Shown: positions 48,945 through 56,405 of the stretch, in pieces
How the letters are laid out: each line of letters starts with the position of its first letter
How positions within the stretch are numbered: position 1 is the stretch's first letter
NCBI GenBank assembly: GCA_038142005.1
Contig: JAYQJE010000001.1
Location: 124,001 to 188,000 of the forward strand
DNA length: 64,000 nt
From: SHAN690 sp023262195
GTDB lineage: Bacteria; Bacteroidota; Bacteroidia; Flavobacteriales_G; Salibacteraceae
Direction: 5' to 3'
Translations under genes and position numbers: made by a program
The notes under the pieces: generated by a model
Database searches by the model: none
Seen by the model: the letters and a program-made list of their open reading frames with translations, nothing else
What the model was told of the DNA's origin: nothing

Positions 48945-49319
48945 TTATTTCTTCGGACGTTTTGCTCCGTATTTAGATCTCCTTTGCTTGCGACCTTCAA
49001 CACCAGCGGTATCAAGTGCTCCGCGCACGATGTGATAACGCACGCCCGGTAAGTCCTTAACTCGACCACCTCTCACGAGCACGATCGAGTGCTCCTGGAG
49101 GTTGTGACCTTCACCAGGAATGTAGGCGTTAACTTCATTTTGATTGGTCAACCTAACACGAGCAACTTTTCGCATTGCTGAGTTTGGCTTCTTCGGGGTA
49201 GTGGTGTACACTCGTACACATACTCCGCGCTTCTGAGGACAAGACTTAAGCGCAGCAGATTTGCTGGTCTTTGTCAAGCTCTTTCGGCCTTTTCTTACTA
49301 ATTGAGATATCGTTGGCAT
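48945..49319 (-). CDS. rpsL: 30S ribosomal protein S12
   Basis: 124 aa. MPTISQLVRKGRKSLTKTSK, the loop VYTTTPKKPNSAMRKVARVR and GGRVKDLPGVRYHIVRGALD. Lys43 and Lys88, the positions where streptomycin resistance commonly arises, are wild type. S12 monitors codon-anticodon pairing in the decoding centre. First gene of the ~18-kb ribosomal block, with a consensus promoter 60 bases upstream. Confidence 0.98.
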   Translation of the reverse strand: MPTISQLVRKGRKSLTKTSKSAALKSCPQKRGVCVRVYTTTPKKPNSAMRKVARVRLTNQNEVNAYIPGEGHNLQEHSIVLVRGGRVKDLPGVRYHIVRGALDTAGVEGRKQRRSKYGAKRPKK

Positions 49320-49379
49320 TTGCTTCTTTTACCTATGATTTTTTCGTCTAGACATTATTTCCCCGCTAAAAAGGGGGCG

Positions 49380-49409
49380 CAAAGGTACACGATTAACTTT
49401 CATAAACAA
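49380..49409 (-). promoter_or_regulatory. Promoter of the rpsL-rplQ block
   Basis: TTG at 49407-49409, a 19-base spacer and TACCTTTG at 49380-49387: a perfect match to the Bacteroidota primary sigma factor consensus. The 5' leader holds a small CCCC/GGGG hairpin (about 49361-49377). Confidence 0.85.
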
Positions 49410-49410
49410 T

Positions 49411-49450
49411 AGGAGGTTTATTAATTTTTTATGGTCTTGCAAAACCTCCT
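49411..49450. repeat. Inverted repeat upstream of the rpsL promoter
   Basis: AGGAGGTTT (49411-49419) and AAACCTCCT (49442-49450) are perfect 9-base arms with a 22-base AT-rich spacer, abutting the -33 element of the rpsL promoter in the divergent rpsL/uvrD gap. Confidence 0.55.
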
Positions 49451-49498
49451 GCAGGGTTAGCGAGGAAGGGGCTTTCAGGGGATTAACACCCATGAAAA

Positions 49499-49513
49499 AT
49501 TAACACTGTTAAT
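49499..49513. promoter_or_regulatory. Small palindrome before uvrD
   Basis: ATTAAC-act-GTTAAT, six perfect pairs, ending ten bases before the uvrD ATG. Possibly an operator; AT-rich, so chance is a real alternative. Confidence 0.3.
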
Positions 49514-49523
49514 AATATGCCGA

Positions 49524-51851
49524 ATGGAAATTAGCCCAAGCCGTGGCGTGAAAGATACCTTTGAGTTCTTAATTGATATCAAATTGAGCTATCTCGACAA
49601 TTTAAATGAAGTTCAGCGTCAAGCAGTGACTAAAACGGAAGGCCCAGTGATGGTTTTGGCAGGTGCAGGTTCAGGAAAAACCAGGGTCCTCACTTATCGC
49701 ATTGCTTTTTTAATTGAGCAAGGAATTGATCCTTTTAACGTATTGGCGCTAACCTTCACTAATAAGGCAGCGAGGGAGATGAAAAATCGCATAGCGAAAA
49801 TTGTTGGCGAATCGCTAGCTCGAAGCTTATGGATGGGCACCTTTCATTCCATTTTTGCTAGACTTCTTCGCTTTGAGGCAGATAAAATTGGTTACCCATC
49901 AAACTTCACCATATATGACATGGATGATAGCCGAAACTTACTCAAGTCGATCATCAAGGAAATGAAACTTGATGATAAGGTGTACAAACCCAACCTTGTA
50001 CAGCGTAGAATCAGCGCTGCTAAAAATGGATTAATCGGACCGGTTGAATACCAGTCAGACAGTTCTATTTATAATGATGATGTACAAGCCAAAAAGCCGC
50101 TTCTCGGTAAGATATATGCCACCTATCAGAAACGCTGCTTTCAAGCTGGTGCCATGGATTTTGATGACTTACTGTTTAAGACGAACATTTTATTGAAAAA
50201 ACACTCAGAAGTATTATTAAAATACCAAGACAAGTTCCGGTACATCTTAGTTGACGAGTTTCAGGATACGAACTTCGCGCAGAGTAACATTTTAAAAATG
50301 CTCGCAGCAAGACATGAAAATATATGTGTTGTGGGCGATGACGCTCAAAGCATTTATGCGTTTCGTGGTGCTAACATCCAGAATATTCTCAAGTTCAAAA
50401 GCCTCTACAGCGATGCAACGGTTTTTAAACTTGAACAGAATTACAGATCAACTCAGACCATAGTAGAAGCCGCAAATCAAATCATTAAGCAAAACAAAGA
50501 CCAACTCCAGAAAAAGGTTTGGACAGACAACGATCAAGGCGATCGCATCAAACTAATAAAGTGTCTTAGTGAAACTGAAGAGGGCAACTTTATAGCGGAA
50601 GAAATTCTTTCCATCAAGTCTAACAACTCAATTACCGAAGAGGCCTTTGCAATCCTTTATAGGACCAACGCTCAGTCGAGAGCCATAGAAGAGTCATTGA
50701 GGAGAAAGAACATTTCCTACAGAATATATGGTGGGTTGAGCTTTTATCAACGCAAAGAAATCAAAGACCTTCTGGCATATTGCAAGATGTGCGTCAATCC
50801 AAATGACGAAGAGGCATTTAAGCGAATTCTTAATTATCCGGCACGAGGCATCGGCCAAACTACTCGGGAAAAAATAACCATAGCAGCTAGCGAAGAAGGA
50901 ATATCGCCCTGGAACCTCGTTATGAATCTTGAAGATGCTCACCTCAGTATCAATTCAGGAACTAAGCGAAAGATTTTAGATTTCCGAGATAAAATTCGAA
51001 GCTTCCAAATCATGGCGCAAGAAAAAGACGCTTATGAGTTAGCCAATCACATTGCTTCATCTACAGGTATTTTACGTGAGCACTTCACAGATAAAAGTCC
51101 GGAAGGTGTTAGCCGCTATGAAAACTTGCAGGAACTGCTCAGTGGTATTAAGGAATTCACAGAAATTGAGGTTCAGGAAGATGAGTTGGAAGTGAATAAC
51201 CCGAGGTCCATCGGAAAGTTTTTAGAAGATGTAGCATTACTCACCGATGTTGACAATAAAGATGCTAAAGATGATGATCAGCCAAAAGTGTCTATGATGA
51301 CCATACATTCTGCAAAAGGCTTGGAGTTTCCTTATGTTTTTATTGCGGGTATGGAGGAAGATCTATTTCCAAGTCAGATGAGTGTGAATTCAAGAGCCGA
51401 TCTTGAGGAAGAACGCAGGCTGTTTTACGTGGCACTAACACGTACCGAACAGAAGGCCTTTCTATCCTTTGCTTCCACCAGGTTTAGATATGGTAATCTA
51501 AATTATTGTGAACCTAGCAGATTTCTGAGCGAAATAGATGATCGTTTAATCGAATCGCCATCGATTCAGAAGGTTGCGAAAAGAGAACTTACACGAAAAA
51601 AATATAGCCTTCAAGATCGGGTAATAAAAAGAAAGCTTGTAAAGCCGTCCGCTGCAGCCGGCAGTACGCTAAGTCAAGAAGAAATGGCAAATCTTGTCAA
51701 GGGCAGCAAGGTGCTTCATGAGCGGTTTGGAAGTGGTGAAATCATCGATATTGAAGGTGAGTTTCCTAACAAAAAGGCAACCGTGAACTTTAGTGGTGTT
51801 GGCCAAAAGCAACTTTTGCTAAAATTTGCCAAGCTTAAATTGCAGGAATAA
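49524..51851 (+). CDS. uvrD: UvrD/PcrA-family ATP-dependent DNA helicase
   Basis: 775 aa. All superfamily 1A motifs are present: Q-motif LNEVQRQAV, Walker A AGAGSGKTRV (residues 46-55), ALTFTNKAAREMK, Walker B VDEFQDTN, GDDAQSIYAFRGA, EQNYRSTQTI, MTIHSAKGLEFPYVFIAGME and EEERRLFYVALTRTE. The C-terminal GSKVLHERFGSGEIIDIEG is the PcrA/UvrD Tudor-like tail that can contact RNA polymerase. 3'-to-5' helicase of nucleotide excision and mismatch repair. ATG 49524 gives about 20 extra N-terminal residues; a TTG at 49584 is also possible. Divergent from rpsL. Confidence 0.95.
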   Translation: MEISPSRGVKDTFEFLIDIKLSYLDNLNEVQRQAVTKTEGPVMVLAGAGSGKTRVLTYRIAFLIEQGIDPFNVLALTFTNKAAREMKNRIAKIVGESLARSLWMGTFHSIFARLLRFEADKIGYPSNFTIYDMDDSRNLLKSIIKEMKLDDKVYKPNLVQRRISAAKNGLIGPVEYQSDSSIYNDDVQAKKPLLGKIYATYQKRCFQAGAMDFDDLLFKTNILLKKHSEVLLKYQDKFRYILVDEFQDTNFAQSNILKMLAARHENICVVGDDAQSIYAFRGANIQNILKFKSLYSDATVFKLEQNYRSTQTIVEAANQIIKQNKDQLQKKVWTDNDQGDRIKLIKCLSETEEGNFIAEEILSIKSNNSITEEAFAILYRTNAQSRAIEESLRRKNISYRIYGGLSFYQRKEIKDLLAYCKMCVNPNDEEAFKRILNYPARGIGQTTREKITIAASEEGISPWNLVMNLEDAHLSINSGTKRKILDFRDKIRSFQIMAQEKDAYELANHIASSTGILREHFTDKSPEGVSRYENLQELLSGIKEFTEIEVQEDELEVNNPRSIGKFLEDVALLTDVDNKDAKDDDQPKVSMMTIHSAKGLEFPYVFIAGMEEDLFPSQMSVNSRADLEEERRLFYVALTRTEQKAFLSFASTRFRYGNLNYCEPSRFLSEIDDRLIESPSIQKVAKRELTRKKYSLQDRVIKRKLVKPSAAAGSTLSQEEMANLVKGSKVLHERFGSGEIIDIEGEFPNKKATVNFSGVGQKQLLLKFAKLKLQE

Positions 51852-51871
51852 TACAATTCGGAAAAACACAA

Positions 51872-52489
51872 ATGGAATACGCAACTCAGAAAGAGGATTT
51901 GATATTGGCTGAATATGGCCGACACGTTCAAGAAATGGTCAAGCACATGCTCACCATCGAAGATAGGACTAAAAGAACTGAAGCCGCAGAAACGATAGTT
52001 TCTATAATGACACAATTAAATCCTTCCTATAAAGGGTCTGATGAACTGCAGCAAAAGCTTTGGGAAGACCTTTTTATAATAAGCGAGTATAAATTGGATG
52101 TTGATTGTCCATATCCTAAACCCGAACCAAAAAAGGGCATTGTTGCGGAAAAGGTTGAATACCCCGACCAGAAATTTAAATTCAAGCACTACGGTAAAAT
52201 AATAGAAGGACTTATCGATGCAGCTGTGAAAATTGAGAAAGACGATGAGCGACAAGAACTCACTCAACAAATTGCCAATTTGATGAAACGTAGCTACCTC
52301 AATTTTAATAGAGACTCTGTGAATGATGAGATGATTGTGGATCAATTGTCTTCGATGTCGAATGGCAAACTCACCTTAGACCCTGAGTTTAGATTCACTC
52401 ATACCAACGACATTTTAAAAGACTCACCCAGACGCTCGAATAATACCGGAAAAAGCAAGGGCCGCAGCAAGCGTAAGTGGAAAAAGTAG
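51872..52489 (+). CDS. DUF4290 domain protein
   Basis: 205 aa, soluble, largely helical. ILAEYGRHVQEMVKHMLTIE, AETIVSIMTQLNPSYKG, KLWEDLFIISEYKLDVDCPYPKPEP and KFKHYGKIIEGLIDAAVKIE match the Bacteroidota-specific DUF4290 family. The last 25 residues are basic (RRSNNTGKSKGRSKRKWKK). No function is known to me. The family is often found directly upstream of murA, as here, which suggests a link to cell wall synthesis, but this is inference from position only. Confidence 0.85.
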   Translation: MEYATQKEDLILAEYGRHVQEMVKHMLTIEDRTKRTEAAETIVSIMTQLNPSYKGSDELQQKLWEDLFIISEYKLDVDCPYPKPEPKKGIVAEKVEYPDQKFKFKHYGKIIEGLIDAAVKIEKDDERQELTQQIANLMKRSYLNFNRDSVNDEMIVDQLSSMSNGKLTLDPEFRFTHTNDILKDSPRRSNNTGKSKGRSKRKWKK

Positions 52490-52503
52490 TTTGAATCTCA
52501 AGG

Positions 52504-52670
52504 TTAAAAGATTAATCCTACGTTAAGCTTTAATTTTCTATTCTGAATCTCAAAGGGTTCGCTTTCTACAATATCAGTTAAGAGAGCGCCTGTTTTCTCC
52601 AGTAATTAATGTATTGCTATTGATAACCCTTTTTTAATTGAGCGTAGACATAGCTTCGACTACCCTACTA
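52504..52670 (-). pseudogene. Remnant of an outer membrane beta-barrel gene (C-terminus)
   Basis: On the minus strand the gap between DUF4290 and murA encodes, in one frame, GALLTDIVESEPFEIQNRKL then KLNVGLIF and a stop at 52504-52506, a typical barrel end with a terminal Phe. Allowing two one-base changes in A-runs, it continues upstream as SYVYAQLKRVINSNTLITGE. The reading is lost near 52670, and murA begins at 52701, so the rest of the gene is missing. I interpret it as a decayed fragment. Confidence 0.5.
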
Positions 52671-52700
52671 TTGCTTAAAACAAGCGTTAAAATTTAAGTT

Positions 52701-54011
52701 ATGGGGTCATTTCAGATTGAGGGCGGTAGGCAATTAAAAGGAGAACTAACGCCACAAGGCGCGAAAAATGAAGCTCTTCAAATACTCTGCGCAACGCTAC
52801 TCACACCTGAGAAAGTTGAAATTGAGAACCTTCCTGAAATCATCGATGTCATTAAGTTGATTGATCTTCTTGGTTCACTTGGGGTAAAAATTCAAAAGAA
52901 GGGAACTGGACATTACATCTTTCAGGCAGACGAAGTCGACTTAGACTATATCAACTCCGAAGAGTTTGCTCGCAAAGGCGCTAGTCTTAGAGGTTCCATA
53001 ATGATTGTTGGACCGCTTTTGGCAAGGTTTGGAAAAGGATATATACCAAAACCCGGAGGTGATAAAATTGGTAGAAGACGTTTAGACACCCACTTCATTG
53101 GCTTTGAAAAACTTGGTGCGAAGTTCATCTTTGAAAGCAAGTCTAATTTTTATCGTGCGGAAGCCAAAAAGTTAAAGGGCACATATATGCTTCTTGACGA
53201 AGCATCAGTCACAGGTACGGCAAACATTGTAATGGCTGCCGTACTAGCTGAAGGAACAACCACCATTTACAATGCTGCATGCGAGCCTTACTTGCAACAA
53301 TTATGCAAGATGATGAATGCTATGGGTGGAAAGATCTCGGGTATAGGGTCGAATCTTTTACGCATTGAGGGTGTAGAATCTCTGGGCGGATGCAAGCACA
53401 GAGTATTGCCAGATATGATTGAGGTTGGCAGCTTTATAGGGCTTGCGGCTATGACTCAAAGTGAAATCACTCTCAAGGGTGTAGGATATGAGCATTTGGG
53501 AATGATTCCTGATGTTTTTAAAAGACTTGGTATAAAGATGGAACGGAATGGTGACAATCTGCACATACCTGCACAAGACCATTATGAGATTGAAACCTTC
53601 ATTGACGGTTCAATTCTCACCATAGCTGACGCACCTTGGCCAGGTTTTACGCCAGATCTACTTAGCATTGTTTTAGTAGTTGCTACTCAAGCAAAAGGAA
53701 GCGTACTCATACATCAAAAAATGTTTGAAAGCAGGCTATTCTTCGTGGATAAGCTAATTGACATGGGTGCTCAAATTATTCTTTGTGATCCACACCGAGC
53801 CACAATCATTGGTCTCGGTAGAAAATCAAACCTTCGCGGCATACAGATGACATCACCCGACATTCGAGCCGGTGTTTCTCTTTTGATTGCCGCCTTAAGT
53901 GCTGAGGGTACAAGCATTATTCGTAATATCGAACAAATAGATCGCGGCTACCAAAATATCGATACTCGATTGAATAAAATTGGCGCGAACATTGTACGTA
54001 GTGAGAGCTAA
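52701..54011 (+). CDS. murA: UDP-N-acetylglucosamine 1-carboxyvinyltransferase (Cys-to-Asp type)
   Basis: 436 aa. The active-site Lys22 and Asn23 lie in PQGAKNEALQILCATLL. The mobile loop reads KPGGDKIGRRRLDTHF, with Asp121 at the place of the usual catalytic Cys (Cys115 in E. coli). Other motifs are GASLRGSIMIVGPLLARFG, GTANIVMAAVLAEGTTTIYNAACEP (in part) and FTPDLLSIVLVVATQAKGS. It commits UDP-GlcNAc to peptidoglycan synthesis. The Asp form is known to be insensitive to fosfomycin. It follows DUF4290 and precedes a secreted thioredoxin gene by ten bases. Confidence 0.96.
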   Translation: MGSFQIEGGRQLKGELTPQGAKNEALQILCATLLTPEKVEIENLPEIIDVIKLIDLLGSLGVKIQKKGTGHYIFQADEVDLDYINSEEFARKGASLRGSIMIVGPLLARFGKGYIPKPGGDKIGRRRLDTHFIGFEKLGAKFIFESKSNFYRAEAKKLKGTYMLLDEASVTGTANIVMAAVLAEGTTTIYNAACEPYLQQLCKMMNAMGGKISGIGSNLLRIEGVESLGGCKHRVLPDMIEVGSFIGLAAMTQSEITLKGVGYEHLGMIPDVFKRLGIKMERNGDNLHIPAQDHYEIETFIDGSILTIADAPWPGFTPDLLSIVLVVATQAKGSVLIHQKMFESRLFFVDKLIDMGAQIILCDPHRATIIGLGRKSNLRGIQMTSPDIRAGVSLLIAALSAEGTSIIRNIEQIDRGYQNIDTRLNKIGANIVRSES

Positions 54012-54021
54012 AATTTAGAGT

Positions 54022-54561
54022 ATGAAGTATTTTACTGTTATGGCGATGGCCATTTTATTTCTTTCATCGACCGCCACAACGCCCTCTTCAGACCACTTAC
54101 TTGATGCACCCCCGATTAATATTGGCGATAAAGCACCAGAAATTGCACTTACAAATCCTGATGGAAAAACCATAGCACTCTCCTCACTAAAGGGAAGATA
54201 TGTGCTCATTGACTTTTGGGCATCATGGTGCGGCCCATGTCGCAGAGAAAATCCAAATGTGGTTCGAGCCTATGAAAAGTACTCGAGAGCTAAGTTTAAA
54301 GATGCCAAAGGCTTTGAAATTTACAGCGTGTCACTTGACAATAATGCCAATGCTTGGAAGAATGCCATTCAGCGTGATAATCTTTCTTGGGATGCGCATG
54401 TGAGCGATTTGAAAAAATGGCGTTCGGCTCCAGTCAAGGCATATGGTGTCGGGGCGATTCCCAGCAGTTTTCTTGTCAATCCAGAAGGAATTGTCATTGC
54501 GAAAAACCTGAGAGGGAAAATGATCGATATGGAACTCGATAAGCATGTTGAAAAACTGTAA
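54022..54561 (+). CDS. TlpA/ResA-like periplasmic thiol-disulfide oxidoreductase
   Basis: 179 aa. A signal sequence (KYFTVMAMAILFLSSTATT) without a lipobox is followed by a compact thioredoxin fold: GDKAPEIALTNPDGKTIALS, DFWASWCGPCRRENPNVV with the CxxC at about residues 72-75, and cis-Pro in VGAIPSSFLVNPEG. It resembles the catalytic half of the lipoprotein at 20.9-22.1 kb (both have WASWCGPCRRENPNV and IAKNLRG), so the two are probably paralogues. It acts in the periplasm; partner unknown. Likely co-transcribed with murA. Confidence 0.92.
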   Translation: MKYFTVMAMAILFLSSTATTPSSDHLLDAPPINIGDKAPEIALTNPDGKTIALSSLKGRYVLIDFWASWCGPCRRENPNVVRAYEKYSRAKFKDAKGFEIYSVSLDNNANAWKNAIQRDNLSWDAHVSDLKKWRSAPVKAYGVGAIPSSFLVNPEGIVIAKNLRGKMIDMELDKHVEKL

Positions 54562-54609
54562 CTGACACAGACGCCCAATAGGGTTTCACATTCTGACAAT
54601 TTGACTACA

Positions 54610-54646
54610 AGCCGCGCATTGGCAACAATTTTGCCATTGAGCGGCT
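54610..54646. promoter_or_regulatory. 37-bp palindrome before grpE-dnaJ
   Basis: A strictly symmetrical inverted repeat centred at 54628: AGCCGC / GCGGCT outer arms, CA / TG, and TGGCAA / TTGCCA inner arms around caatt, 14 pairs with two single mismatches. It ends 16 bases before the grpE ATG. It does not match CIRCE, and no T-run follows it. Confidence 0.6.
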
Positions 54647-54662
54647 ACTTATTTGATGAGCT

Positions 54663-55236
54663 ATGAGTAAAGAGAACTTAGAAAAGAAAGAAGAAGAAAA
54701 AGAAGCGAAAGAGGTGATAAACGAATCCGAAGCTAATTCAAAGAATACTTCGGAGGAAACATTAACCGAAGAGGAAAAAAAATTTGGATCCAGTTGAAAG
54801 TTTGAATAAGCAACTGGAAGAAGAGAAGGGCAAATACCTTAGACTCTATGCAGAATTTGAAAACTTTAGGCGCAGAAATGCCAAGGAACGAATAGAACTT
54901 ATTGGAACCGCTTCGTCTGATGTGATAAAAGACTTATTGCCAGTATTGGATGATTTTCAGAGAGCTATTGATTCAAATGACAAAATAGATGACATCAATG
55001 TGGTTAAAGAAGGCTTCTCTATTCTCAGTCAAAAACTGTCTAAAATTCTTGAAGCCAAAGGTTTGAAACCGATCGAAAGTAAAGGGCAACCCTTTGACGC
55101 TGAACTGCACGAGGCCGTGGCACAAATGCCTACAGACAAAGCTTCAGAAAAAGGCATCATTTTGGACGAAGTTGAAAAAGGATACACACTAAACGAAAAA
55201 ATAATTCGACACCCTAAAGTGGTGGTAGCAAGCTAA
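54663..55236 (+). CDS. grpE: Nucleotide exchange factor GrpE (one frameshift)
   Basis: About 190 aa. An acidic/basic low-complexity start (MSKENLEKKEEEKEAKEVIN) is typical of GrpE; then comes the coiled coil KYLRLYAEFENFRRRNAKER and the core DVIKDLLPVLDDFQRAI, FSILSQKLSKILEAKGLKPI, FDAELHEAVAQMP and GYTLNEKIIRHPKVVVAS. The frame breaks in the A8 run at 54775-54782; one fewer A gives EEEKNLDPVESLNKQL. It releases ADP from DnaK. It is coupled to dnaJ by a one-base overlap (TAATG); dnaK is not in the window. Confidence 0.95.
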
Positions 55237-56366
55237 TGTCAAAACGAGATTATTACGAGGTATTAGGCGTAAGAAAAGGAGCAAGCGCAGAGGAGATTAA
55301 AAAGGCCTACAGAAAGATGGCCATTAAATATCACCCAGATAAAAATCCCGATGACGCTGAAGCGGAAGCAAAGTTTAAAGAAGCTGCAGAAGCCTATGAA
55401 GTATTGAGCAACGCGGAGAAGAAAGCTCAGTATGACCGATTCGGGCATGCGGGCATGAGTGGCGCAGGCGGCTTTGGTGGCCAGCACATGAATATGGAGG
55501 ACATATTCGAAAGCTTTGGCGACATATTCGGAGGAGCATTTGGAGGTTTTGGTGGCGGTGGTGGTGGTGGTCAACGCCAGCGCGGTGGTGCTAGAAGGGG
55601 TTCAAATCTCAGAGTTCGTGTAAAGCTTACACTCGAGGACATTGCTAATGGCGTTGAAAAAAAGATTAAGGTAAATAAGCTAGTGCAAGCTGAGGGTGTG
55701 GAGTATTCTACATGTTCAACTTGCGGTGGCTCCGGACGAGTGATGCGCGTTACGCAAACTTTCCTTGGCCAGATGCAGACAGCCAGCACATGCAATGTTT
55801 GTGGAGGAACAGGAAAGACCATTTCAAAATCTAAAGCTGGTGTTATGCCTGATGGGCTTGAAAGAAAAGAGACGGTACTATCGATTGAGATCCCACCTGG
55901 TGTAGAAGAAGGAATGCAGTTAAGTGTTAGAGGAAAGGGTAATGATGGACCGATGGGTGGTCCTGCAGGTGACTTACTTGTGGTGATTGAAGAAGAAAAA
56001 CATGAGCACTTCACTAGGGACGGCTCAAACTTGCATTATGATTTATATCTGAACTTTGCCGATGCCGCACTTGGCACTTCAATAGAGGTGCCCACACTCA
56101 CAGGCAAAGCCAAGATCAAGATCGCTGCAGGCACGCATAGCGGTAAAACACTCCGATTAAAATCAAAAGGCTTACCTTCTGTCAATAGTTATGGAACTGG
56201 AGATTTACTGGTACACATGAATCTGTGGACACCACAAAATCTTTCAAGTGAAGAAAAGAAACTTCTCGAAAAACTACGGGATTCTGAAAACTTCATTCCA
56301 AATCTAAAGGGCAATGAAAAGGGCTTCGTAAATCGAATGAAGGAATTCTTCAATTCCAACGAATAA
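55236..56366 (+). CDS. dnaJ: Chaperone protein DnaJ with only one zinc centre
   Basis: 376 aa. J domain with YYEVLGVRKGASAEEIKKAY and HPD in KYHPDKNPDD, then a Gly/Phe-rich linker (about residues 75-125). The zinc-binding domain keeps two CxxCxGxG repeats, CSTCGGSG and CNVCGGTG, but the first and last repeats are replaced by VQAEGVEYS and SKAGVMPDG, so zinc centre II is retained and centre I is lost. C-terminal substrate-binding domains follow (IPPGVEEGMQLSVRGKG; GTSIEVPTLTGKAKIKI). Co-chaperone of DnaK. Confidence 0.96.
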   Translation: MSKRDYYEVLGVRKGASAEEIKKAYRKMAIKYHPDKNPDDAEAEAKFKEAAEAYEVLSNAEKKAQYDRFGHAGMSGAGGFGGQHMNMEDIFESFGDIFGGAFGGFGGGGGGGQRQRGGARRGSNLRVRVKLTLEDIANGVEKKIKVNKLVQAEGVEYSTCSTCGGSGRVMRVTQTFLGQMQTASTCNVCGGTGKTISKSKAGVMPDGLERKETVLSIEIPPGVEEGMQLSVRGKGNDGPMGGPAGDLLVVIEEEKHEHFTRDGSNLHYDLYLNFADAALGTSIEVPTLTGKAKIKIAAGTHSGKTLRLKSKGLPSVNSYGTGDLLVHMNLWTPQNLSSEEKKLLEKLRDSENFIPNLKGNEKGFVNRMKEFFNSNE

Positions 56367-56405
56367 TTGAATAATTACCTTTTCCGACCAAATGACATTA
56401 GCCAC

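Noticed and set aside
32200..49300. Open frames on the plus strand opposite the ribosomal genes
   Set aside because: They lie fully inside conserved genes on the other strand, have no family resemblance and no ribosome binding sites; they are by-products of codon usage.
54562..54662. CIRCE element before grpE
   Set aside because: No TTAGCACTC or GAGTGCTAA half-site is present; the palindrome found there has a different sequence and spacing.
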